The notes below the pieces were generated by a model. It saw only the letters and a program-made list of their open reading frames with translations. It was not told where the DNA came from and ran no database searches. This document shows positions 19,073 to 27,328 of a stretch of DNA of 64,000 bases, one piece after another. Within the stretch, counting starts at the first letter, position 1; each line of letters begins with the position of its first letter. The position numbers and the translations under genes are program-made. Location: positions 496,001 to 560,000 of the forward strand of contig NZ_OZ060452.1 of assembly GCF_964059235.1 (NCBI RefSeq). Reading direction: 5' to 3'. This DNA comes from Candidatus Tisiphia endosymbiont of Nedyus quadrimaculatus (lineage in GTDB: Bacteria > Pseudomonadota > Alphaproteobacteria > Rickettsiales > Rickettsiaceae).

Positions 19073-20725
19073 CTAATAACAGTCAACTAAGTCGTCAGCA
19101 TGCTCGTATAGTGGATCCTGTCCTTCAAGTTCAGTCACTTCTTGAGTACAAGAAATATTATCATCATGAGAGGTACTAATTATTAATGACTTAATATTTT
19201 CTAATAGCTCTGAACGACTCTCTGTATCTAACCCTACAATCCATTGAACGGTTTTTTGTACTTCTTCAGGTAGTGATTCAATTGTAGTAAGATCTAACTT
19301 TTCAGGAGATACATTATTAACATATTCTAAATATTCTAATGCACATTTGGAATCCTTTGCATATAACTCTTTAATCCACTGAAGTGTTGTTGTAAATTTC
19401 TCACTAATTACAGTAGGATCTGTTTTTCCATTAGTCACTATAGTACTACTAGATTCTAATTCATTACTTACCATTGCATTTAAGACTTCAGGTTCTGCAG
19501 TAGCCACCACTATATCAGAATAGTCTGAGTTGTTATCACTTTCATACCCTTCATCATTAACTCCATTACTTACCATTACATTTGAGACTTCAGGTTCTGC
19601 AGTAGCCACCACTATATCAGAATAGTCTGAGTTGTTATCACTTTCATACCCTTCATCATTAACTCCATTACTTACCATTACATTTGAGACTTTAGATTCC
19701 TCAAGATTATCCTTCCAATCAGCTTTTAATCTATCACACAGATCTTGTACTAACTTGGAATTATTTTCTAAATATTGCTCAGCAACTACTTTTAACTTTG
19801 CTATATTATTTTTGCTAGAATCGTCTAAGTTTTTACATTCTTTTGGAATAGGAAGCAATATCTCTGTATTTTGTCCTTCACCTGTTAGATCTAACCTAAC
19901 CTCATTTACATCAGCTTCCTCGTCATTTTTCATAAGTGTATCAATTAAGCCGTTAAGTAACCACCCTAATGCTCCATCAAAATTAGCTGACGGTATTTGG
20001 GATTTTGTTTGCTCAGTTTTTCCAAAATTGATAGAACAAATCATAGTATGTTCCATAATGTCTGCTTGTTCATGATAACTAAGTCCTTCTTTAAGTACCT
20101 GTAGCATTGTAGCAGCTGGACGATTAGCACCAAGACCACCGTCGGCAAAAGCATAAGGTTTACCCGCAGCATAATCATAATCTTTTACGGCCTCTTTATT
20201 AACAACAGCTTTAAAATAGGTTGGGGCTGCTGTAGTTGCAAGAAGCACATCTTTTATTCTAACATGTGGACTATGTTTATCATGACTATCAAAGATATGC
20301 ATACTATTCTTTCCTTCATTCAAATCAGCAACTGGTATAATAAGACGGCATAGACTATCATCCAATCTATTATCCCCTAAATGCTTTTCTAGCATTTTCT
20401 TCAAAGGTTCTTGACTATATTTGTGTTTTATTATTCCCCAGTTAAACCAGCTTTGAGGGAAGATTTCAGGAGCAGTGTTTTCAAATAGTGCTAAAGCTTC
20501 TTTAGCTGAATAACGAGGCTCTGTTGATCCTTCTTCTTCAGGAATTGTTAATAAGGCTGCAATTAACCCACCAACGCTAGTGCCAGAAATAATATTAAAT
20601 AATTTAGATATAGGTTGCTGGGTTATTTCTTCTATTTTCGCTAGTACAACTAACTCAGCTATTCCTTTTACCCCACCACCTGAAAGGCAAAGAACTTTGT
20701 TTTGTTCCGTTTGATTTGTAGTCAT
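19073..20725 (-). CDS. Patatin-like phospholipase, copy 2
   Basis: A 550-residue paralogue of the gene at 5467-7044. The oxyanion loop GGGVKG is at 16-21, GTSVGG at 48-53 (Ser50) and the catalytic Asp in AFADGG at Asp195. All are intact. It lacks the roughly 20-residue N-terminal extension of copy 1. The C-terminal part (about 330-550) is acidic and unlike copy 1. It contains a perfect tandem duplication of 34 residues encoded by 19484-19585 and 19586-19687. It probably acts on membrane phospholipids, like other rickettsial patatins. It is the last of a minus-strand series but well separated from the upstream kinase gene. Confidence 0.93.
   Translation of the reverse strand: MTTNQTEQNKVLCLSGGGVKGIAELVVLAKIEEITQQPISKLFNIISGTSVGGLIAALLTIPEEEGSTEPRYSAKEALALFENTAPEIFPQSWFNWGIIKHKYSQEPLKKMLEKHLGDNRLDDSLCRLIIPVADLNEGKNSMHIFDSHDKHSPHVRIKDVLLATTAAPTYFKAVVNKEAVKDYDYAAGKPYAFADGGLGANRPAATMLQVLKEGLSYHEQADIMEHTMICSINFGKTEQTKSQIPSANFDGALGWLLNGLIDTLMKNDEEADVNEVRLDLTGEGQNTEILLPIPKECKNLDDSSKNNIAKLKVVAEQYLENNSKLVQDLCDRLKADWKDNLEESKVSNVMVSNGVNDEGYESDNNSDYSDIVVATAEPEVSNVMVSNGVNDEGYESDNNSDYSDIVVATAEPEVLNAMVSNELESSSTIVTNGKTDPTVISEKFTTTLQWIKELYAKDSKCALEYLEYVNNVSPEKLDLTTIESLPEEVQKTVQWIVGLDTESRSELLENIKSLIISTSHDDNISCTQEVTELEGQDPLYEHADDLVDCY
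19484..19687 (-). repeat. Two perfect 102-bp tandem units inside patatin 2
   Basis: Units 19484-19585 and 19586-19687 are identical, and flanking sequence begins a third partial unit. Each encodes 34 residues including GVNDEGYESDNNSDYSDIVV. Perfect identity indicates a recent duplication. Confidence 0.95.
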
Positions 20726-20901
20726 AAACTATGCCTCCGTAACTTTTTAAAGTTTCCTGATATTTAGGTTATCATAAAATTTATATTATAACAAATAAAA
20801 TTTTGTATCATAATAAATAAAAGTAAAAAATAAATTATATAGTATCGTAGGGAATCCTAAAAATATTACACACCAAACTTAGAAATTAATTTATCAATTT
20901 T

Positions 20902-21453
20902 TCAAAGCATTTGAGTATATAACCTAACATGCTGCAAAATTTCCTTTGCAGCCTCACTAGCAGGAAGGAGTGTAACATCAAGCTCAAATAAATTAGGATG
21001 AGAAATTTGAATCAAAGGATATTTTGGATAAACATCTTGTACATCGATTGATTTGTAACGAAGCAGCCTATCTAACTGTTGAATTCTCATAATATTTTCT
21101 TTTTCTGAAATCAATAATTTTACAGGAATAAATGTTGACTTACGGTTCGATGCTAGCTGTTGCACTTGATTAAAAAGCTTATGATCACCATCAATCTCAT
21201 AGAGACAATTAGTAAGAACATAGTTATTATAAGTTTCTTGGCTTAGAAAATTAAAGATACCATCTCGTATATGTTTAATTGTATCCCAAGCAAATTCTGG
21301 AATAGGAGTCAATCCATCATAATTTAGAAGTGAGAAAATAGGATTATTGATATGCTGGTTGTCACATATGCTGTAGCCAGCTTTTGCTATTTCCTTTGCT
21401 ATAGTATACTTGCCAGTTCCTGGTTTACCTATTAGGTAGATAACGGTAGTCAT
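20902..21453 (-). CDS. Predicted P-loop kinase/ATPase of unknown substrate
   Basis: A 183-residue protein whose N-terminus reads TVIYLIGKPGTGKYTIAKEIAKAGYSI, a Walker A loop in the shikimate/gluconate-kinase style. A lid-like segment with RIQQLDRLLRY (residues about 125-137) could supply arginine fingers. The ATG at 21453 is chosen over a GTG at 21468. The substrate is not recognisable. It lies 75 bp downstream of valS on the same strand. Its last 12 codons lie in a 40-bp sequence that is also found at the 3' end of valS in another frame. Confidence 0.7.
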   Translation of the reverse strand: MTTVIYLIGKPGTGKYTIAKEIAKAGYSICDNQHINNPIFSLLNYDGLTPIPEFAWDTIKHIRDGIFNFLSQETYNNYVLTNCLYEIDGDHKLFNQVQQLASNRKSTFIPVKLLISEKENIMRIQQLDRLLRYKSIDVQDVYPKYPLIQISHPNLFELDVTLLPASEAAKEILQHVRLYTQML

Positions 21454-21528
21454 TTTGTTTAATCTCACTAAAAGCTAATTATACTAATTTTATTTATGTT
21501 AAACTCTAAGAACTTAGAAATTGATTTA

Positions 21529-24036
21529 TCAATTTTTCAAAGCATTCGGAGTATATATTACATTAACTACAACATCACCATTCTTTAAAACTTGATTTGT
21601 TAATGAAAAATCCTCGACAAATTCTATTTTGTGAGCAGATGTAACGTTTTTAAGGTCTATCGTTAAGTCAGTAGGGAGTTTTTCTCCTATAATTTCTAAT
21701 ATCTCAATATCAGCTTTGACTGACAAATTCTTTTCTGCTTTAGCTTTCCTAACCAAGTCTAGTATTTCAATAAGTCTATCAGGCTGAATTTGATCCACCG
21801 GAAAAGATAAATTTTTGATTTGAGGCCAGTTGCCCCTTGTATGTATAGATTTTTTACTATATAAAATTTGCCAAATTTCTTCTGTTATATGTGGCAAGAA
21901 AGGGGCTAATAATTTGAGCAAAATTTTTATTGAATAATATAGGGTTACTATAGCACTATACTGCCCTTTATTATCTGAACCATCCATATTATAAGCCCGG
22001 GTTTTGGTGATTTCGAGGTAATTATCACAAAATACTGACCAAAAAAACTTTTCTATCAAATCCACAGCATTGGCATACTCATAATTTTGCATATCTGATT
22101 CAACTTTGCTTACTAACTCAACTAGCTTAACTATTAACCACTGGTCAAACTTATGACAAATCTTGCTTTCTATATCAGATATTTCAGCATTTTTATCTAG
22201 TGGGTCTAATTTATCGAAGTGAATAGCAGCAAATTTAGCAGCGTTCCATAATTTATTAACAAGCCTCTTGCCATTTTTCATTACGTCTTCAGAGTAAACA
22301 GTGTCTGCTCCAAGCTTAGATTTAGAAGTCCAATAACGTGTTACATCAGCACCGTATTGCTCAAGCAATTTTTGTGGCACAATAACATTTCCTTTAGATT
22401 TTGACATTTTGCTACGATCAAATGCTAGACACCATCCACTAATCATAATGTTTTTCCAAGGAAGTGTATTTTCATGTAACTGAGCTTTAAGTATTGTATA
22501 AAAAGCCCATGTCCTAATAATTTCATGACCTTGTGGACGCAAGTCAGCTGGGAATAATTTTTTGTGACGCTCGATATCTATGTTAAACTTTTCAGATATA
22601 CCGTGACTACCTAATTGTGGTGAGATGGAACTTGTCGCCCAAGTATCCATAACATCATAATCCGCCTCTATTTCATCTCTAGAGTAGCCAATTGGTAGAT
22701 CTTGGGTGGGGTCTACTGGTAACTGATTTATATTGGGAAATATAGCTTTGCCTACTTCACCAGTTCTTTTAGAATACCAAACAGGGAATGGCACACCAAA
22801 ATAGCGTTGACGACTTATACACCAATCCCATGATAGACTATTTATCCAGCTCTCAAGCCTAATTTTCATATTTTTGGGATACCAATTCAGCTCATTTGCT
22901 CGTTGCATTAGAACATCTTTATGTTTTATCGTACGAACAAACCATTGAGGTGTTATAAGTATCTCTAGTGGTGTACCTGAACGTTCGGCACATTTTACTG
23001 TTTGAGTAATTTCTACCTGTTTGACTAATAAATTTTCCTCTTTTAAAATTTCTATAATTTTACTTCTAGCATCTTTTATTTTTAAAGCATTTATTTGATT
23101 ATAAAAACGTGAATTTGATAATTCAGCAGGGCAATTTATGATCCCTTGTGCATCTATAATGATTTTCATGGGTAAATTATAAGTTTTCCACCAAATTATG
23201 TCGGTTGTGTCACCAAAAGTACAGCACATAACAAGTCCAGTTCCTTTATCTATTTTAACTAAATCATCTGCTAAAATAGGTACTTTAACATCAAATAGCG
23301 GTGTTATGGCAAATTGACCTTGCAAATGTTTATATCTATCATCATTTGGGTTATAAAATACCGCAACACAACCTGGTAGTAATTCTGGTCTAGTGGTAGC
23401 AATAATAATCTTCTCACCATTATTGGTGTGAAAAATTATATCATTCATCATTGACGTTTTTTCTTGATCCTCGATGTCAGCTTGAGATAAAGCTGTTTGA
23501 TCAATTGGATCCCACAATATTGGTTGATTATTGCGGTAAATTTCTCCTTTGTCGACTAAGTCTAGAAAGGACATTTGTGATATTTTTTGTGATAATGGAT
23601 TAATCGTTTGATATTCCAAAGTCCAATCAACAGACAAAGCTATTTGGTTAAATAATGAGCGGAATTTTTCTTCCTCAGAAATAACAACTTCCTTACATAT
23701 TTCAATAAATTCATCTCTTGGCATACGGTTTGCTTTTAGTTGCTTTTGTTTTTCAACTAAACGTTCGGTAGGCAAACCATTATCATCAAAACTAATTGGA
23801 TAAAAAATATTTTTACCTAACATCCGTTGGAAACGGACAGTAAAATCAGCCTGAGTATAACTGTAAACATGTCCTATATGCAGTTGTCCTGAGACTGTTA
23901 ATGGTGGCGTATCTACTACAAAACTATTTTCTCTTGTGTCATTCTTATCCCAAAGATAAATTTTTTGTTCCTGCCAAAATTTTTGCCATTTTCTTTCGCT
24001 TTCACTAAAGCTATAATCTTTTGGAAATTCGGTCAT
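21529..24036 (-). CDS. valS: Valyl-tRNA synthetase
   Basis: A class I aminoacyl-tRNA synthetase of 835 residues. The HIGH box is [10 protein letters not shown] (residues about 52-61) and the KMSKS loop is [12 protein letters not shown]. The CP1 editing domain has [14 protein letters not shown] and the threonine-rich start. The shorter length without the C-terminal coiled coil of E. coli ValS fits the archaeal-like (type 2) ValS known in Rickettsia. The C-terminal TPNALKN end is formed by a short repeat shared with the downstream kinase gene. Confidence 0.96.
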   Translation of the reverse strand: MTEFPKDYSFSESERKWQKFWQEQKIYLWDKNDTRENSFVVDTPPLTVSGQLHIGHVYSYTQADFTVRFQRMLGKNIFYPISFDDNGLPTERLVEKQKQLKANRMPRDEFIEICKEVVISEEEKFRSLFNQIALSVDWTLEYQTINPLSQKISQMSFLDLVDKGEIYRNNQPILWDPIDQTALSQADIEDQEKTSMMNDIIFHTNNGEKIIIATTRPELLPGCVAVFYNPNDDRYKHLQGQFAITPLFDVKVPILADDLVKIDKGTGLVMCCTFGDTTDIIWWKTYNLPMKIIIDAQGIINCPAELSNSRFYNQINALKIKDARSKIIEILKEENLLVKQVEITQTVKCAERSGTPLEILITPQWFVRTIKHKDVLMQRANELNWYPKNMKIRLESWINSLSWDWCISRQRYFGVPFPVWYSKRTGEVGKAIFPNINQLPVDPTQDLPIGYSRDEIEADYDVMDTWATSSISPQLGSHGISEKFNIDIERHKKLFPADLRPQGHEIIRTWAFYTILKAQLHENTLPWKNIMISGWCLAFDRSKMSKSKGNVIVPQKLLEQYGADVTRYWTSKSKLGADTVYSEDVMKNGKRLVNKLWNAAKFAAIHFDKLDPLDKNAEISDIESKICHKFDQWLIVKLVELVSKVESDMQNYEYANAVDLIEKFFWSVFCDNYLEITKTRAYNMDGSDNKGQYSAIVTLYYSIKILLKLLAPFLPHITEEIWQILYSKKSIHTRGNWPQIKNLSFPVDQIQPDRLIEILDLVRKAKAEKNLSVKADIEILEIIGEKLPTDLTIDLKNVTSAHKIEFVEDFSLTNQVLKNGDVVVNVIYTPNALKN

Positions 24037-24351
24037 AATAATATCTTAATTATATAAGGAGTGTTACTAACTAACCTGAACTCGATATTCGGTTATATTT
24101 ATATATATAGCAGATTTTTTTGATCCACTAATAGCAATTCCCAATTATTTTTGTGGTATACTCGATGAAAATCAACAATTGCGTTGTCGTTGTCCAAGAC
24201 CTGCGGTGCTTACGTACTAATGTACGCTGTACTCCTCGGCTTGGACACTCCTGCTACTATCTTGATTTTGATTCTATCGTCTACCAACTTTTCATTTACG
24301 AGCAGTATATTGCTCATTTTTTTTAACAAAGATATATCATAATTAATAGCA
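24037..24351. repeat. Repeat-rich spacer between valS and ubiA
   Basis: 24072-24160 matches 181-290. 24164-24290 is a palindromic element running from TATACTCGATGAAAATCAA to CTTGATTTTGATTCTATCG, with an inner GTCCAAG...CTTGGAC stem around GTACGTAAGC-type arms. No gene is seen. The ubiA promoter should lie in the last 50 bp. Confidence 0.65.
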
Positions 24352-25194
24352 ATGCCAAATAAATTTTTTCTGAGCCTTAAATTAATGAGGCTGCAAAGCC
24401 CTACTGGCTATCTGTTGCTATTTTTCTCAGCATGCTTTGGGGTACTTCTTACCAATATTGCAATTTATAATTTAGTAAAATTATTATCATTGTTTTTTAT
24501 CGGAAGTATCATTACTAGGGGAGCTGGTTGTGTTCTTAACGATATTTTTGATAAAGATTTTGATAAGCATGTTTTAAGAACAAAGGATAGACCACTAGCT
24601 AATGGATCATTAAATGTAAATGAAGCGATGATTTTGCTAACTATATTATCAGTCTGTTCCTTGACAATTTTATTATCATTAAATAAAACAGCGATTTGCC
24701 TAGGGTTTCTTAGCTTTATCATGATTGTTTTATATCCGCTAATGAAAAGAATGACAAGCTTCCCGCAAGTATTTCTAGGGCTAACATTTAATGGAGTATT
24801 GATTGGCAGTAGTGCCGTAATTGATAAAATATCAATAGAATCGGGTATTATGTATATTGCCTGCTGTTTTTGGATTATTGGTTATGACACTATTTATGGT
24901 TTTATGGATATAAAGGACGATAAGAAGATTAAGATCAAGTCAATGCCACTTTTTTTAGAAAAGAGAAATTATAAATTACATTTATATATTTACTATACCA
25001 TCTTCATATTATTATTCATACTTGCTAACATTATAGCAACCCATCGACCTAACTATATAGCTATTCTCTGTGCTTATATAATGCTAACTTGGCAGGTAGT
25101 AACATTAGAAATCTCAGACCCACAAAATTGTCTTACTAGGTTTAAAAATAATAATTACGTTGGCTTAATCTTGGCTTTAGGTGCATTAGCATAG
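24352..25194 (+). CDS. ubiA: 4-hydroxybenzoate polyprenyltransferase UbiA
   Basis: UbiA attaches the polyprenyl chain to 4-hydroxybenzoate in ubiquinone synthesis, in the inner membrane. The 280-residue protein has about eight spans. The first Asp-rich motif is NDIFDKDFDKHVLRTKDRPLANG (residues about 63-85) and the second is DTIYGFMDIKDDKKIKIKS. The final codon and stop (GCA TAG) are contributed by the inverted repeat of a mobile miniature element at 25190. The uninterrupted frame would have ended Asp-Leu-Asn-Asn. The loss of four terminal residues is probably harmless. Confidence 0.94.
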   Translation: MPNKFFLSLKLMRLQSPTGYLLLFFSACFGVLLTNIAIYNLVKLLSLFFIGSIITRGAGCVLNDIFDKDFDKHVLRTKDRPLANGSLNVNEAMILLTILSVCSLTILLSLNKTAICLGFLSFIMIVLYPLMKRMTSFPQVFLGLTFNGVLIGSSAVIDKISIESGIMYIACCFWIIGYDTIYGFMDIKDDKKIKIKSMPLFLEKRNYKLHLYIYYTIFILLFILANIIATHRPNYIAILCAYIMLTWQVVTLEISDPQNCLTRFKNNNYVGLILALGALA

Positions 25195-25390
25195 TACCCT
25201 ACATTTTTCTATAATCGTCATCGCGAGGCATCTTTAGATGCCGTGGCGATCTAGGTAAACAGCGAAGCTGTTTTTTCTAGTACGCTTCGCGTATCCTGGA
25301 TTGCCGCGTCGCCGCTTTCAGCGACTCCTCGCTAATAGACGATCAGCAGCCATTTTAATAGTGGTTATATAAAAAATGTAGGGTACTATG
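25190..25390. repeat. Miniature inverted-repeat element, family 1, copy A
   Basis: This 201-bp element begins CATAGTACCCTACATTTTT and ends with the reverse complement. It is flanked by the 9-bp direct repeat GTGCATTAG at 25181-25189 and 25391-25399. The interior carries palindromic GCGGCAATCC/GGATTGCCGC-type sequence. Copies B and C are at 42097 and 54220. Confidence 0.95.
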
Positions 25391-25461
25391 GTGCATTAGA
25401 TTTGAATAATTAAATAATTATGCTGACGTTCCTAACTTAACTCTACTCCTTAATTAACCTC

Positions 25462-25498
25462 AATTCGATATAAGAATTGTTAATTCTTATATCGAATT
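25462..25498. repeat. Perfect 17-bp-arm hairpin
   Basis: AATTCGATATAAGAATT and its reverse complement flank a GTT loop. Related hairpins are at 30435 and 40691. It could stop transcription from either side but has no T-run. Confidence 0.85.
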
Positions 25499-25686
25499 GG
25501 CTTGTTATAAGGAAAAATGCATTCTTGAAGCGGCTGGCACGAATGCATTTTAATCTATTACTGCTAATAATCTTATTTTTATATTGTATAAAAATAAGAT
25601 TATTAGCAAATTAATATTTAACAATCAGGTGAAGAACCGTTTCAAACCTGATTGTTTCTATATGTATCCCGCAAGTTCGATGTGAC
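25489..25686. repeat. Three-hairpin composite element, copy X
   Basis: Hairpin 1 has arms 25515-25524 and 25541-25550 around the loop TTGAAGCGGCTGGCAC. The central hairpin has perfect 22-bp arms at 25562-25583 and 25587-25608. Hairpin 3 has arms 25620-25630 and 25646-25656 around GAAGAACCGTTTCAA. Loop 3 is, in reverse complement, a close copy of loop 1 (TTGAARCGG). Outer arms (ATATCGAA.. and ..TTCGATGT) make the whole a large palindrome. Copy Y is at 63464. Confidence 0.85.
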
Positions 25687-25754
25687 AAGTATACCATTTC
25701 CCATTATTAACTACGCTAATACTACAGTTGTAGTTACTACCCAGAGCTGTCATA

Positions 25755-27178
25755 TATGGACGAGTAAGTAAGTCAATAAGAAAAATGATGCGGGAGTAAT
25801 AAAAAAATAAGCTGTCATATATTCGGCATCTAGTGCCATAATAGTTTTCGCATTCCACGCAATCCTTGGAGTTATCCACTCATTCTTACGGCTTCTAGAG
25901 CCTTGACATAAAATCTCGGACTTGTTTTTGGAATGCCCATTTATTATCTCCAATCACTTTCGCTTATATCGTACCTCTTAAATCCTATTTACTTACTTCT
26001 TCTTTTATATAGATAAAATACAGATAAATCTATATACACCACCAACTATCAAGCATATGCACATTTTCTTGTAACACATACATACGCTATTCTAGCTAAT
26101 TTGTTTGCTATTGCCACAGCAGCCTTATTAAAGCTCATCCTTCCCAACAATTTTTTTGCCCATAGCACTAAATGATCAGTGGGGTCCTTTTGTATTTTTG
26201 CTCTGATTGCAATAGACCTTGCTCCTTGTATCAGCATAGTTCTAACATATCTATCTCCTTTCTTAGTGATAGATCCAAGACTTGTTTTACCACCTGTGCT
26301 ATTTTGCTTAGGCACTAATCCCAAACTTGCAGCAAAACTTCGACAATCATCATAATTTTCATAAGCTGCTATGCTTAGTATATTAGCATTAATTTCTCCA
26401 ATACCTGGTATTGTTTTTAATAAAGTAGCTGTTTCAGATTCTTTATTTATTGCTATTAGCTGTTTATCTATTGCTGATTCTTGTATTAATAACGTAGCAA
26501 TTTCTTCAGCTATTACCTTCATTTCCTTATACATTCTCTCTGAAATCACACCAGCATTTTTGGCATCTTCTACTATATTTAATGCCTCACGGGCAAATTT
26601 AGATTTACTCATTTTTATGTAATAACCAAATTCAAGTAAATCACTCATTAAACCATTACTATATTGTACTCTTTGTCTAATAATATGTTGCCGACGTTTA
26701 TGTAACCAACTAATCTCTTGTTGTGATATATTTTTTATACGAACCGATTTTAACTCCGGATCTTTTCCTGCTCTTGCTATTGCCAAAGCATCATTTGTAT
26801 CATTTTTTTGTCGAGTTTTTGCAAAAGCTTTTACATCACATGGTTTAAGTAATTTTACTGTAAAACCTGATTCCATAAACTTATTGCTCCAATAATGACA
26901 ACTGCCACATGCTTCCATTACCAATAAACTATTCTTGGGAATGTTTGTTAAAATGTAGTCTTCAAATTCTTCTCTGTGTAATTTTTTAGCTAATATTTTT
27001 TCACCATCTTTATTTAATGCAACAATATGAAAAATTGTTTTTGCTAAATCAATGCCTAGTATGTTAATATCTTTCATGGTATGGACTCCTTTTTAATTAT
27101 TAAATAGTATAATTATGTGACCGAATTATATTCGTGATCACGGTAGTAAGTAAAGTTTCTTTTACTTACTCGTCCATA
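25755..27178 (-). mobile_element. IS110-family (IS1111-like) element, copy 2, uninterrupted
   Basis: The 1,424-bp core is bounded by a 17-bp inverted repeat at 25755-25771 and 27162-27178. It sits in the middle of an outer palindrome with arms at 25691-25718 and about 27302-27329 (ATACCATTTCCCATTATTAA). Its 294-bp region 3' of the transposase is the likely guide-RNA locus if it behaves like studied IS1111 elements. The outer right arm abuts the sucA stop codon. Confidence 0.85.
26049..27077 (-). CDS. IS110-family transposase, copy 2
   Basis: A 342-residue DEDD recombinase identical in protein sequence to the copy at 10183-11211, with the GIDLAKTIF and KTIPGIGEINA blocks intact. Near-perfect DNA identity indicates that one copy arose recently. 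The surrounding element is uninterrupted, so this is the copy more likely to be mobile. Confidence 0.95.
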   Translation of the reverse strand: MKDINILGIDLAKTIFHIVALNKDGEKILAKKLHREEFEDYILTNIPKNSLLVMEACGSCHYWSNKFMESGFTVKLLKPCDVKAFAKTRQKNDTNDALAIARAGKDPELKSVRIKNISQQEISWLHKRRQHIIRQRVQYSNGLMSDLLEFGYYIKMSKSKFAREALNIVEDAKNAGVISERMYKEMKVIAEEIATLLIQESAIDKQLIAINKESETATLLKTIPGIGEINANILSIAAYENYDDCRSFAASLGLVPKQNSTGGKTSLGSITKKGDRYVRTMLIQGARSIAIRAKIQKDPTDHLVLWAKKLLGRMSFNKAAVAIANKLARIAYVCVTRKCAYA

Positions 27179-27328
27179 CCATCATTCTTAGCAACGGCGG
27201 GAATCTAAAAAAATAGCCTAAAAGACTATTAAACATTATTAGATCCCAGCTTTCGCTGGGATGACATCGTTTTGACATTAGTACTACACTGTAGCACTAA
27301 ATAGCGTAGTTAATAATGGGAAATGGTA

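Noticed and set aside
25658-25953. Small minus-strand open frames in and beside the IS110 non-coding end
   Set aside because: They have no protein features, one recurs only because the element is duplicated (8438-8659), and they overlap the likely guide-RNA region.
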